From Anadara kagoshimensis (lineage: Eukaryota; Mollusca; Bivalvia; Arcoida; Arcidae), in the NCBI GenBank assembly GCA_021292105.1, contig CM037870.1, positions 68,737,260 to 68,801,259 of the forward strand: 64,000 bases of DNA, read 5' to 3'. Shown here piece by piece: positions 1 to 11,629 of this stretch (within the stretch, counting starts at the first letter, position 1; every line of letters starts with the position of its first letter). The position numbers and the translations under genes are program-made. The notes below the pieces were generated by a model that was not told the origin of the DNA, did no database searches, and saw only the letters and a list, made by a program, of their open reading frames with translations.

Positions 1-130
1 CAAACAGGTAACAGATGCTGCGGTATATAATGTGTTTAGTATATAATTTACAACACCGTGTATTGATTTTTGAGAATGAAACAACTGAAATTATAAGCTA
101 CGATCCATGTATTGAGATACATACATTTTC

Positions 131-190
131 GTGACATGATTCAAACCCCGACCTGTGACATACGGAGTGAGTACTCCACAAACTGAGGTT
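131..190 (-). repeat. tRNA-like SINE head (degenerate)
   Basis: On the minus strand a box-B-like GGGGTTTGAATC follows a weak box A (CTCAGTTTGTGGAGTACTC), the layout of a tRNA-derived SINE promoter. No cloverleaf that would support a working tRNA can be drawn. Related heads recur at 34,255-34,315 and 44,995-45,066. Confidence 0.5.
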
Positions 191-332
191 CCGTAATGTG
201 TGGTCCATAGACTGAATTGGAAATATTTAAAGTTACACGAAAATTTGATGTTTTGAAATGGCGTTCATAGTCAATATGAATGCCAAACCTTTGCACGGCA
301 AACTATATAATTAATGCGCGATATCAGAACAC

Positions 333-520
333 CAGAGTGGTCAGTTTACGTCATACGAGGACTGTACAATCAGAGTGACCAGTTTACGTTATACGAGGAC
401 TGTACAATCAGAGTGACCAGTTTACGTTATACGAGGACTGTACAATCAGAGTGGCCAGTTTACGTTATACGAGGACTGTACAATCAGAGTGGCCAGTTTA
501 CGTTATACGAGGACTGTACA
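333..520. repeat. 38-bp minisatellite, about five copies
   Basis: The phrase CCAGTTTACGTTATACGAGG recurs every 38 bp, with small changes (gtgg/gtga). The ORF across it (314-568) exists only because the unit lacks stops in that frame, so no gene is called. Confidence 0.9.
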
Positions 521-2032
521 TCGTTTAATCGTGTGGTCCCGAGCCTTCACCACTTTCCATCACAGTAACTATGTTTAAGTCTCGTGTAAATCTCATATTT
601 CGTAGCCGGATATATATACGAAAGCCTACTAGGTTCATAAACAAAAAACACAAAAAAGACGTTTAACCTCGAATTAAAAGGGTTATGGCGCGAAAGAAAA
701 GGGGTAGCGGTGAAAGTGAATTCGTAAGCTCGCGCTTCAGAGCACTCTGCCACAATGGAAACGGGAATCCATTTATAACTTCAACTACGATTTTCACATT
801 TTGCAAACAACATTTTGAAAACGTGCATGAATATAATGCACTTGCTAATAACCTCTTGACTTCAATTCAGAAAGGCCCATTTCTTTCACCTCGGGTTTTT
901 TTCCCCAGAAAACTCAAAATGTCAATATTGTTCAGTACTCTCAATGCTAATAACAGCCTGATTCCAGGTCAATAAGGTCCTATACACTTCTGTCAACTTA
1001 TTTTGTTCTTATTTTTCCGACAACATCATTTAATGACATTAATAACAAAAATATCTAATAACTAATAATTATGATAATACAAGATACACACTATAAACCA
1101 TTGTGTGGAGTTATTATCTTTATTAATGAAATATGCAGGGCATATTTGATATTATCAATCCATATGAAACTGCTCTACGGTAAAAATATTCCCCACGGTT
1201 GTGTTTATGGAATACAAAATTGTCCATAGGGATAATAAAATAAATTGGAACCATAGGTGATAAAATTTATATTAGTACCAATATTAGGCGTACAATGTAA
1301 ATGTAGACATGGAAGTCTACAACAGCTTCAAACGCGATAACGAGGTGTAAAACGTTGGTTATATAAAACGCAAACACGTGTACAAAAACGTGTTGTTTTG
1401 TTTTTTTTAAAGTTTGAGTAATGTCAGGTGTAGAGAAATAATTAACAGATTGATCCTAGGTTGGGATCTGTTTCGAAACGAAAATAGTTCAATCAAATAA
1501 AGCAGGGGGAAGTGTGGTGGACCAATAACTCGTTCGGTAGAGCTTCTATCTAGTATTGGAAAGGTTCAAGGTTCGATTGTTGTTTCTGCATGTTCCCCCT
1601 TTCCTGTTACACTTTCATTGTGATTTCATTGACAATGTTAAGATAATACACCTAAAACAATGTTAATTAGTTCATAAATTCCATATTAAATAGATGAGAC
1701 ACATACTGTCAACCAATGGCTTCAGAAAACTTACTTTTTGAAAGTTATAACCTATATATACACTGCTATTACAAGGGAGAAATGATACTATTTGTCTTGT
1801 CCGAGGTGATTGCATACTAGCGAAGCAAAATTATACATCCATGAGGCCAATGCATCATTAAGTGATATTTTAAGATTCATATCATTTTTACTTGTCCGTG
1901 ATTAGCCAGTACGTGGCGTAGACAAATTACGCGTTTAGCAATAGGTAGCCACAACTTTCAGTTGCAAAGGATGAAATTACAGCCTGGGTTCAGATTGATC
2001 GGAAACTGATCTAACGTATATATATGGAGGAT
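521..2032. other. Non-coding, no gene recognised
   Basis: AT-rich sequence. The only ORF above 90 codons (685-975) has no recognisable domain, and its later part reads like random AT-rich sequence. A SINE-like head lies inside and is listed separately. Confidence 0.6.
1510..1600 (+). repeat. tRNA-derived SINE head
   Basis: Box A-like TAACTCGTTCGGTAGAGC at about 1,525 is followed about 40 bp later by box B-like AGGTTCGATTG. The spacing and order fit a tRNA-derived RNA polymerase III promoter. The loop between them does not fold as a functional tRNA. Confidence 0.6.
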
Positions 2033-2373
2033 ACAGTACAGACAGGTCGAAAATTTAACACTGAGCTAACGAAATGAGAGACAAAGGTCAGTATACGGTA
2101 CAGGCATATCTATCTCTCGACAGCTAGCTTTTAGTCAATGACTATTCCATATCTCGACCACTCGAAGGCCCCGCTTTGACAAATTTTCGTTACCTCAAAT
2201 GTTCCAAATTTGACAGGCCGACAGCAAAAAGCTTCCGAGTATAGGTAACGAGGGTTCCGAGATGAGCTGACGATTCTGCATCAATTCGTTGACTTACTTG
2301 ACTTATGTCCATCTCTCCTTGTGGAGAATTGGGCCATCAATTCGTTAGCTTAGTGTTAACTTGTAATCTGTAA
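2033..2373. mobile_element. TACAGTACAGACC-type MITE, degenerate copy 1
   Basis: The left end reads ACAGTACAGACAGGTCG followed by AACACTGAGCTAACGAA. The inverted counterpart TTCGTTAGCTTAGTGTTAAC lies at 2,341-2,360. The interior carries CTCGACAG/CTCGACCA phrases typical of the family. Other copies lie at 2,619, 18,520, 22,083, 22,428, 55,108 and 62,087. No coding capacity. Confidence 0.65.
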
Positions 2374-2618
2374 TGTGTTTTTCTGATATTTTTTCCGTTA
2401 TTTTTACAAGCTATCTATAGGAAATTATACGTCAGAAAGAGTGAAGTCATTTTTACTTGTCCAAGTTTGTCCCAACCGAGCGATGGCTAATAATACACCC
2501 GTAGTATGATCTATATGAAATACATAAATGAGCCCATGATTAGAATATATATAGCTAGCTTATTCTTCCAACACCTAAAGATGCGAAGAACAACTGACAT
2601 CTATCATTTTCTATTAAG

Positions 2619-2840
2619 TACGGTACAGACCTGTCGAAAATCCAACACTCACTAACGGTATGGCACCGAATCGGCAGCTCATCTCTCTACATATATCTTG
2701 ACAGCTTTTCGGCAGCTGTTATCTATCTCTAGGCAGCTATTGGTAACTATAGCTATTAAAATCTCAGGTACTTGTCAGCCGAGTGCCTACCCTTTTCCGG
2801 TATCTCAGTGTTAAAGTCTCGACAGGTCTGTTCTGTACAA
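2619..2840. mobile_element. TACAGTACAGACC-type MITE, copy 2
   Basis: The left end has GGTACAGACCTGTCGAAAA and the right end AGTCTCGACAGGTCTG, giving terminal inverted repeats of roughly 35-40 bp. The interior has CGAATCGGCAGCTC and repeated GGCAGCT phrases. These are related to the units that became long tandem arrays at 22,545 and 62,195. Confidence 0.75.
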
Positions 2841-3712
2841 TATAGGCGCCATTCAACTAAGCTATATAAAGTGACCGTAAAATAGACAATTTGGTACTAA
2901 ATTTGGTCCCCAGGAGACAATAATTTTCTCAATTTAATTATAGATCCGTTACAAAGGAGAGATCAATACACGATAGCATCATCAATTATGATATTATTAT
3001 TTTCTCTGAGCAAAAACATACTGTTAGTATTATATTGTTTTATCAATGATGGTAATGTAAAGGTGTACTTGTATATGGAGAAAATTAAGCGTGCTTTTTA
3101 TTTACGTCAATCTGTGAGAGTACAAGAGAAACTAGATGTAAAAATAAAACTTTCACTGACGAATATTTTATTTTGATATAATTTCTGTGCCATTACATCT
3201 GTGATACAGGCTATCATTGTACGACGCTAAACTTAAAGTACTCGAAGAATTTCGCATAATATTCCGGATTTACAAGGCTATATTATTGTGTTTTGTGTTT
3301 GGCGTTGCAATCAAGAAACTTTCACTGATATTATATTTAGAGGGTCAGTTCAGTGATGGTGGAGGAAACCGGATTACCCAGAGAAAACCTCCGACCCTTA
3401 ACCTGGCTGTAAATGGCCGACTGGGTAATTTGATAAAAATCAGTTATATGCGCATGTGTGTCACTTTACGTTAATCCACACATGAATAATCCTAGATATA
3501 AGCATCATTTTTTTGTAAAATGGCATTAGATGTACTCTGGGATATATAGTACATACATCTCAAACATCAGAACAGAACAAATAAAAGACACTAGTGCAAA
3601 TCCTAGTGCTATACTGTTCCAAGTCTTCGTCTGCTTACCGGAAGTAGATGTTCTTTTTTCTGCGCACTCCTCTTTCTATCGCCATTCAAGATCCAAAAGT
3701 CTTGTTACAGTT
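2841..3712. other. Non-coding stretch with a SINE body
   Basis: At about 3,335-3,430 there is a segment containing GATGGTGGAGGAAACCGG and CCCAGAGAAAACC. The same body recurs in altered form at 37,870, 44,690, 56,340, 56,610 and 59,240, which identifies a dispersed SINE body. Nothing else was recognised. Confidence 0.55.
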
Positions 3713-5740
3713 GCTAATGAAGTCCAACGCCTTGTAGCAACTCCTTATGAAGTCCAACGCCTTGTAGCAACTCCTAATGAAGTCCAACGCCTTGTAGCAA
3801 TTCCTAATGAAGTCCAACGCCTTGTAGCAACTCATAATGAAGTCCAACGCCTTGTAGCAACTCCTTATGAAGTCCAACGCATTGTAGCAACTCCTAATGA
3901 AGTCCAACGCCTTGTAGCAACTCCTTATGAAGTCCAACGCCTTGTAGCAACTCCTAATGAAGTCCAACGCCTTGTAGCAACTCCTAATGAAGTCCAACGC
4001 CTTGTAGCAACTCCTAATGAAGTCCAACGCCTTGTAGCAACTCCTTATGAAGTCCAACGCCTTGTAGCAACTCCTTATGAAGTCCAACGCCTTGTTGCAA
4101 CTCCTTATGAAGTCCAACGCCTTGTAGCAACTCCTTATAAAGTCCAACGCCTTGTTGCAACTCCTTATGAAGTCCAACGCCTTGTAGCAACTCCTAATGA
4201 AGTCCAATGCCTTGTAGCAACTCCTAATGAAGTCCAACGCCTTGTAGCAACTCGTAATGAAGTCCAACGCCTTGTAGCAACTCATAATGAAGTCCAACGC
4301 CTTGTAGCAACTCCTAATGAAGTCCAACGCCTTGTAGCAACTCCTAATGAAGTCCAACGCCTTGTAGCAACTCCTAATGAAGTCCAACGCCTTGTAGCAA
4401 CTCCTTATGAAGTCCAACGCCTTGTAGCAACTCCTTATGAAGTCCAACGCCTTGTAGCAACTCCTTATAAAGTCCAACGCCTTGTTGCAACTCCTTATGA
4501 AGTCCAACGCCTTGTAGCAACTCCTTATGAAGTCCAATGCCTTGTAGCAACTCCTAATGAAGTCCAACGCCTTGTAGCAACTCGTAATGAAGTCCAACGC
4601 CTTGTAGCAACTCATAATGAAGTCAAACGCCTTGTAGCAACTCCTTATGAAGTCCAACGCCTTGTAGCAACTCCTAATGAAGTCCAAAGCCTTGTAGCAA
4701 CTCCTAATGAAGTCCAACGCCTTGTAGCAACTCATAATGACGTCCAACGCCTTGTAGCAACTCCTTATGAAGTCCAACGCCTTGTAGCAACTCCTTATGA
4801 AGTCCAACGCCTTGTAGCAACTCCTTATGAAGTCCAACGCCTAGTAGCAACTCCTTATGAAGTCCAACGCCTTGTAGCAACTCCTTATGAAGTCCAACGC
4901 CTTGTAGCAACTCCTTATGAAGTCCAACGCCTTGTAGCAACTCCTAATGAAGTCCAACGCCTTGTAGCAACTCCTTATGAAGTCCAACGCCTTGTAGCAA
5001 CTCCTTATGAAGTCCAACGCCTTGTAGCAACTCCTTATGAAGTCCAACGCCTTGTAGCAACTCCTTATGAAGTCCAACGCCTAGTAGCAACTCCTTATGA
5101 AGTCCAACGCCTTGTAGCAACTCCTTATGAAGTCCAACGCCTTGTAGCAACTCCTTATGAAGTCCAACGCCTTGTAGCAACTCCTTATGAAGTCCAACGC
5201 CTTGTAGCAACTCCTAATGAAGTCCAACGCCTTGTAGCAACTCCTTATGAAGTCAAACGCCTTGTAGCAACTCCTTATGGAGTCAAACGCCTTGTAGCAA
5301 CTCCTTATGAAGTCCAACGCCTTGTAGCAACTCCTAATGAAGTCCAACGCCTTGTAGCAACTCCTTATGAAGTCCAACGCCTTGTAGCAACTCCTTATGA
5401 AGTCCAACGCCTTGTAGCAACTCCTAATGAAGTCCAACGCCTTGTAGCAACTCCTTATGAAGTCCAACGCCTTGTAGCAACTCCTTATGAAGTCCAACGC
5501 CTTGTAGCAACTGCTAATGAAGTCCAACGCCTTGTAGCAACTCCTAATTTTAGCAACTGCTAATGAAGTCCAACGCCTTGTAGCAACTCCTAATGAAGTC
5601 CAACGCCTTGTAGCAACTCCTTATGAAGTCCAACGCCTTGTAGCAACTTCTTATGAGGTCCAACGCCTTGTAGCAACTCCTAATGAAGTCCAACGCCTTG
5701 TAGCAACTTCTTATGAAGTCCAACGCCTCAATATTTGGGC
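3713..5740. repeat. 30-bp minisatellite, about 67 copies
   Basis: A 30-bp unit (core AGTCCAACGCCTTGTAGCAA) repeats in strict register from 3,721 to about 5,541. A partial unit at about 5,545 shifts the phase, and some six more copies follow. Since 30 is a multiple of 3 and the unit has few stops, both strands stay open, with long ORFs on plus (3,530-5,563) and minus. The dominant variable site is the TAT/AAT/CAT/CGT triplet, which would change the encoded residue, so coding constraint is not supported. Copies near 5,740 decay into unique sequence. Confidence 0.95.
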
Positions 5741-6841
5741 TTCATTAGGCTCGAAATTATCAACGCCTTATAATCAGGAAGACGAAAACGGCAGAAACGA
5801 AAACACGCGTCGATAACTAAATAAAGTAAATATACACCCGAGTGTAAATCTGCACCTACTCAGACCAGATGCAAATTTACTTTTTCATATATGTGTATAT
5901 TTACACCTAGTGTATTTTTCGTCATGTGAACGCACAGCATATTTTACATACGCACGTAAAAATAAATTAAATGTATAAATGTATTGCGCCATAGCCCAGT
6001 TTAATAAAATCGCGTCAAGTTAACATAAAAATGGCTACCAGCAGAAGGGTGTCCGTGTGTCTAGAATAAGAAACACTTTTATTACTGTCAATTAAGTAAT
6101 AGCCACCTGCTTTTAGTTCAACTTGCTATAGCTTATGGCATGGCGAAGCCTTCTCCCCTGAAACCACTGGGTCAATTGAAACCAAATTTGGTGTGGTAGG
6201 TCCGTAGGTGGAGTAGCTTAATGTTTGTACAAGGTGTTCCTGTACAAAATCCAAGATTGCCCCTTTACTATAAATAGCAAAAGCACTAAAATGGCCATTG
6301 TGCATTTAATTTTCCACGGATTTTCTTCAAAATTGAAAAAAGTAGATAACTGGCCATTTAACAAATATAACATGTTTTTCTTAAAAAAAAATCAATGACC
6401 GAATTTTAGCAAATTATGCAAATGAGGTCAGATTTTGCCAGCTGAGCATTACAGGCCGATTTGGGCATCTTGTACCCTTCGGCGCCAAATAATCGTCCAA
6501 ACCATTGCAAAGCATTTCAAATGTGCGTCTTCTCCTTCGAAAGTTCTCGATCCATTGTGAATTGTCAAACGTTTTTAACACAATTCTGTCGTACCAGTCT
6601 GTTGACCTTTCCCTAGCTCATGAATCCCTCAATTAACAAGCCCGCCACAAACACCTAGAGCAACACAGTAAGGAAAAATCCCCCTTCTTCTAACCATGTT
6701 TATCAAACTTCCAGAAATACTGTCATTTGGCTCTGTAATCATGTGAACGGTTAACAAATATACTTTTATACCCGGGTGTGGATTTTGCACATATGCAAAG
6801 TTTGCACCCCATAAGTAAATTAGCGCATGTAAATGGGGCTT
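5741..6841. other. Non-coding, scattered transposon-like fragments
   Basis: At 5,823-5,945 there is a short degenerate block (tatttacacctagtg, gtgaacgcacag) resembling the subterminal sequence of the TIR element that starts at 6,842. A further related scrap lies at 6,765-6,840. No gene or recognisable domain in the remainder. Confidence 0.5.
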
Positions 6842-8262
6842 AAAACCCCATTTATACGGCGAGAATTGCATACCTAAGTATTTTTTACTCATGTAAGCAA
6901 AAGTATATTTTGTAAATTTACTCACATATGCAAATTGTGTCGTATGAACAACTTTGCATATACGCAAATTTTACTCATGTGAGTAAATTTGCACCTAGTA
7001 TGGACCAAGTGCAAATTTGCTGTAGTATGCGAGTATTTTATACTAAGGTATGCAAATTTTGCTACAGTGTCGTATGAACGCACAGTAATATTTACTCGCA
7101 TAATTTTAAACACATGGACTTATGCCAGGTTATTTATCTCTATGGGTTAATGTTCATTAAGGTCCATGTGGTGCAGGAGTGAATATGGGTGTTTGTAATC
7201 TGCCTTGTACCAGAAAAAAATGTTTAATAGTGTTGTCCACTGATATACAATGTCATAATTTAACATTACATCTTATTGTATTGACATCGAGCTAACCAAC
7301 AGGTGTCAATTGTAAGGGATGCCCACTGACCACATATGGTGTTACAATCGGGGATCTAACTCATAGCGGTTAAAGAAGCCAACCACTATTAACCACCAGG
7401 GCCCTCATTGATTTGTAATAATTATCCAATAAAGATCAAAAGTTGTAATTGAAATAGATTTATGTGACAAAAGCACAAAAACTAGTGACAAACTGTCACC
7501 AAAATTTGACGTTTTACTAGTTTTCAAAGAGAAAGTGCTTGAGCAACAAAAGCCAACCACAGAATGTAAAGAAAACTTACTTTTACAAATTTGACAATGA
7601 ATTGCCCATGAAAGATGATGCCATGGGAGTTAGGGGTCCAGCTCAGTTAAAAAGGAAGTTTTAATGTAATAAATAGCTAAAATGTGTAAACGTTTTGAGG
7701 CCCAGACTTGGTTTTAGGAGACATGGGCTAATCTAAATATCTGATATATGTTATGAAGAACAACACAAGCTCCTTTTACAGAACAAGCAAACACGACATG
7801 GACATCAATCCTTTTTTGCAAACATCACAATGGGCATTTCAAGCAACCCAAAGAGATCGAAGATCCAGTGACGTTCTACTCTAACTTGACAGTATATAAA
7901 TGTGCTCTGCACTGGTGTAAGATTTTGTTTGTTTGTATAAAGCTTGAGAAAACAAGTCTTTAAAGGATATGTCATGTAACATTTTTAATGTATTTTATGA
8001 TTAAATTCGAAAACTGTGATGACAGATATGCTGGATTACCAAGTAGAACTGCTGCTTTGTCATTATAATAGCTCAGTATCAAAGCAGTGCTTAAATAGTA
8101 AGGAAACGTTCTTATCTGATAATCAAGTTTAAACTGTTCAATGTTCACAATGAAAATTATCCAAAAATGGTTGAAAACTTCAAATTTACTTATGGTACAT
8201 AAATTATGTATGAACGCAAAGCAAAATATACTTTTGCTTACATGAGTAAATTTACATATAAA
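6842..8262. mobile_element. TIR DNA element, copy 1 (non-autonomous)
   Basis: The left end carries CCCATTTATACGGCGAGAAT and TGCATACCTAAGTA, matched in inverse orientation at 18,208-18,281. The body from about 7,040 to 8,250 recurs in the same order and orientation at 16,955-18,250, including ACTAGTTTTCAAAGAGAAAG and CCAAAGAGATCGAAGAT. The right end of this copy breaks off after ATATACTTTTGCTTACATG. No transposase reading frame is visible, so this is a non-autonomous or decayed unit. Superfamily not assigned. Confidence 0.7.
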
Positions 8263-8469
8263 ACAAAATAAAACAATCTGGAATTTTTTAACACTTCCGT
8301 TTAATTTAAACCGCAGACAAAAGAGAAAACCTCAAACAAGTACCACACTATGATCTGTTTCTAGCGGATTGGGTACGCAACTAGCCTGTGAAAAGTGCAC
8401 TTTAACACTAAGCAGGGTACAAGAGTTGAGAGTTGATTAATGGTGTTTAACGTCCCAGTCAAAAATATT
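8263..8469. other. Spacer between TIR-element copies with SINE scrap
   Basis: A GGTGTTTAACGTCCCAGTC phrase at about 8,441 matches the SINE body seen elsewhere (for example 56,297 and, inverted, 19,320). Nothing else was recognised. Confidence 0.45.
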
Positions 8470-8633
8470 TCACTTGCACACCTAAGTATTTTTACTCATA
8501 TGTAAATTTACTCACATATGCAAATTTTGTCGTATGAACAACTTTACATATGCGCAAATTTTACTCATGTAAGTAAATTTGCACCTAGTAGGCCCCAAGT
8601 GCTTTGCTGTACTATGTGAGTATTTTATACATG

Positions 8634-8882
8634 TGTAGCGTAACCTTGAGCTGTTTCTTTCTTAATTGTACATTCATCTGCTGGGCTGTCGAAAACATTC
8701 TTACAGTTTCTTCTGCGTGAAATTTGTTTTCAGTGTCCGTGCCGGATCTTTTCCCAAATTGTATCACACTATCTTCAAATCCCTCCATATCCACTAGAGT
8801 GTAAGTCCGTTTGTTGCTGAAATGCTGTGATGGGCGTTTCAATTCAAAGGCAACAAATCCCACCCGCTAGCCACCAAATTTA
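8634..8882 (-). repeat. Extra partial leader-gag-LTR unit
   Basis: From the second LTR leftward this repeats the primer-binding region and the first gag codons of 15,640-15,849. It then jumps near 8,670 to the terminal ~37 bp of an LTR (TGTAGCGTAACCTTGAGC). This is the residue of a third LTR after deletion of almost a whole internal region. The short minus ORF through it is a gag fragment, not a gene. Confidence 0.88.
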
Positions 8883-9968
8883 TGTAGCGTAACCTTGAGC
8901 TGTTTCTTTCTTAATATATTTTATGGACGCCACCGGACTTATTGCCGAGTTAACAAGACCTGCGGAATGGCGTAGCTGCGAATATTATTGACCAAGTCTT
9001 GTCTTGTCCTCCACTGCCGAGCTATGTACCCTTTCTCTTAATTGCCGAGCGTTGCTGTACACGTGGTTTCGTGTGCTGTACCACGTTACTGTGCGGTGCG
9101 TCCCACTTTGTTGTGCACTTCGTCCACCGATACCGTGCGCTGCGCCGTCACACTTCACTGTGCGCTGCGTCCCACGTTGCTGTGCATCCCACGTTGCTGT
9201 GCACCTTCCCACGTTGCCGTGCGTTGTGTACTGCGTTGCCGTGCAATGCGTCCAACGTTGCCGTGCACTTTCTTCTACGCTGACGTGCGTTGTGTTATTG
9301 CGTTGCTGTGTAATGCGTTATCAGGGCTTAGATTCACCGGGCCTACCACTGGTGAAACCTTAGCTTGTGCCGGGCTAAACCTCTGGCACCTTCCAACGCT
9401 TTTCAACACCGGGGTTTCCACTGGTGCCCTTTTCTTCTCTGTACCACAGATGAACGTCCAAGGTCACAAACCTTTGTGTGCCTTGCCTTGACGCTTTATC
9501 CAAGCGACCGGGTCTCCCAGCGGCGCTTTTCCCTAATATTTTATTATATTAGAAGCTTACCTTTATATCTTTAGCTTTGTCTTTTAACGCAGACTTGTAG
9601 ACTGTTCAGAACAGAATGATCAATCTGATCTGAAGCACCCCTTATATACCCGTAATGTGTGATGAGTCTGTAGTCATCCGCCAATTAAGATAGTCCTATC
9701 ACTGATTATAAAACTCATTAACTAGTACCTAATACCTTGGTATTCTGATATCTTTGGAATCATATTAAATCAGGGAATCGAATCACAATGAATTTATCTG
9801 CATTTCAATGATGGAATTATTGCATTTAATCAAAATATAAACCAGGAAGTTTAATTCATCTTGTTAAAATTACTCCGCCACCTTGGCTGTTCAATTTAAC
9901 CTCCCTCTGTAAATGACCATATCTTGGCTATTCCAAATTACTCCCGCTGAGTACAATGATTCGTCACA
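8883..9968 (-). repeat. 3' LTR (second LTR)
   Basis: It starts TGTAGCGTAACC and ends ATTCGTCACA on the plus strand, so it carries TG...CA ends. It matches 15,850-16,940. Differences include a one-base indel in TTTCTC(C)TTAATTG and a shortened CACGTTGCTGTGCA repeat near 9,185. The plus ORFs of 70-150 codons inside it come from the short GTTGCCGTGC-type repeats and are not genes. Confidence 0.95.
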
Positions 9969-9981
9969 TTGCCCCCTCTCA
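9969..9981 (-). promoter_or_regulatory. Polypurine tract
   Basis: On the minus strand GAGAGGGGGCAA abuts the second LTR, the expected position for the plus-strand primer in LTR retrotransposon reverse transcription. Confidence 0.75.
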
Positions 9982-10234
9982 TGGAAAATGCGTCCCGCAT
10001 TTTATCTTCCAATATTATCAACAAATTTGATTCTATATCCATTTATATATTAACATCAACATGAGCCAACAATAATACATTACATTCTAATTAAACAGGG
10101 ACATTTTATTTGAAATCATCTAAATTAACATAATCGGTCCACCACGCCGGTGGTTTTCTATTTCTACATGACTTTCTTGTTATATCAACTCTGGGTGCTG
10201 GTTCTTCTCTATTTTCGTCAATTTTTGATTTACT
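9982..10234 (-). other. Non-coding 3' region of the gypsy element
   Basis: AT-rich sequence between the end of the integrase frame and the polypurine tract. No envelope-like reading frame is present. Confidence 0.6.
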
Positions 10235-10830
10235 TTACGTTTCCTTTGGCACGGTTTCTTCTTCATCATTTGACGACACATCTTCAGTATCGTCCATGAT
10301 ATCCATAAGCCCTTCACCCAACAATACTTGTTCTTTGCACAGCTTTAATCTGTCTAGGTGAACTATTTGTGGATCTCCTTGTCTACCACAGTTAACCTCA
10401 AAATTTACTGGACCCATCCGTCGAAGTACGTCATATGGTCCCCTCCAGAAACTTGTGAATTTTGATGTACCCCCATCAGGTACCCGCGGAAAGAACACAA
10501 ATACTTTGTCTCCAACTTGTATCTTGTATTCAGACCGTTTAGAATCATGAAGATTCTTCTGTCGCTTCATTGCGGTTTCTAAGTTCTCTCTTACAATTCT
10601 GTGTGTTTCCTGCATTCTATTCTGCATATCCTCTACCCATTTACTACAATTATTTGAATCAATATGGCCGAAAACTGAATATCTAATGGCGTTCTCACCT
10701 CGCGTCCGAGCATCATTTGATTTGGTGTAAACTGTGTAGATTCTTGGACTGCGCTCCGATATGCCATCATCACAAGTGGAAGGTATTTGTCCCATTCGTG
10801 ATGGTCGTCCGCCACATATTTGGCAAGCAT
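10235..10830 (-). pseudogene. Integrase C-terminal part (two frames)
   Basis: This continues the integrase after frameshifts. A stretch at 10,830-10,633 (ADDHHEWDKYLPLVMMAYRS) is followed, in another frame, by 10,795-10,235. The latter contains VGDKVFVFFPR and the GPY module at FWRGPYDVLRRMGPVNFEVN, then an acidic tail ending in a stop at 10,235. GPY modules mark the C-terminal domain of many gypsy integrases, where they aid multimerisation and targeting. The overlap of the two frames near 10,795 is the mark of an indel. Confidence 0.85.
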
Positions 10831-11561
10831 ATTTTCAAGGTCCTATTGAATCGCTCGACTAACCCATCACACTGTGGGTGATACGGCGACGTTCGTGTTT
10901 TCTTTATGTCCAGAATCTCGCACATTGACTGAAACACTGATGACTCGAACTGGGCCCCCTGATCACTATGGATGCACATAGGAGTTCCAAATCTTGTGAT
11001 CACTTCTTTTACCAGAATGTCGGCAACAGTGATGGCTTCCATATTTTGCATTGGAAATGCCTCAGTCCACTTCGTATAGTAATCTGCAATTACTAATATG
11101 TATTTATTACCCCTTTCTGTAACTGGTAACGGCCCCATTATGTCTATCGCCAAACGTTGCATAGGCTCTCCTACCTGATCTGTTTGCATAGAAGCCCTTA
11201 ATTTCCTAGGTGGGTTATTTCGCTTATTGCATGCCATACAGTTGCGTATGTATAAATCAACATCCTTCCTCAACCCAGGCCAATAGTAGCGCTGGCGTAT
11301 TTTGTCATACGTCTTTCTGATACCAAGATGTCCACCTATTGGTCCATCATGAAGGGTCTCAAAAATAACTTTCCTCATTGAAAGTGGCACTATAGCTTGT
11401 TTCAATGTTTGTGATATCTCCGCTTTTAGTCTATACAAAATCCCATTTTCTATCTTCAAGGTAAAAAATTGATTCCAGAGACTTTTTATAAACCTATTGT
11501 TCTTGGCAATATCCTGATATGCCGGCGGCGATTTTCCTTCTTCAACCCAGCTCCGTACCAA
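10770..11561 (-). pseudogene. Integrase zinc-binding and catalytic core
   Basis: An HHCC zinc finger (HDGPIGGHLG ... CMACNKR) is followed by the DDE core: first Asp in LAIDIMGPL, second in CIHSDQGAQFES, Glu in DGLVERFNRTLK. The enzyme would insert element cDNA into the genome. The frame is lost soon after the catalytic Glu and resumes in another frame near 10,830, so this copy could not make an intact integrase. All three catalytic acidic residues are still present. Confidence 0.92.
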
Positions 11562-11629
11562 CTGTAAATCAGCATCACTTGTCTGAATTTGACGTAAATC
11601 ATAATCGTGTTTCCCAATCTTGACAGAGG

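Noticed and set aside
685-975. 96-codon ORF starting MARKKRGSGE as a gene
   Set aside because: Basic start, but no domain, no splice-consistent neighbour and an AT-rich random-looking tail. Insufficient support.
3530-5563. 677-codon ORF as a repeat-rich protein gene
   Set aside because: The openness follows from a stop-poor 30-bp unit. Minus-strand frames are equally open, the start context is unremarkable, and unit variation is mostly residue-changing.
3713-5740. CRISPR-like array (30-bp repeats), and likewise the 36-bp and 45-bp arrays
   Set aside because: Units are contiguous with no unique spacers, and the genome is eukaryotic.
8999-9574. Overlapping plus ORFs in the LTRs (also 15,955-16,546)
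   Set aside because: They lie wholly within LTRs and reflect short GTTGCTGTGC-type repeats. Frames differ between the two LTRs because of small indels.
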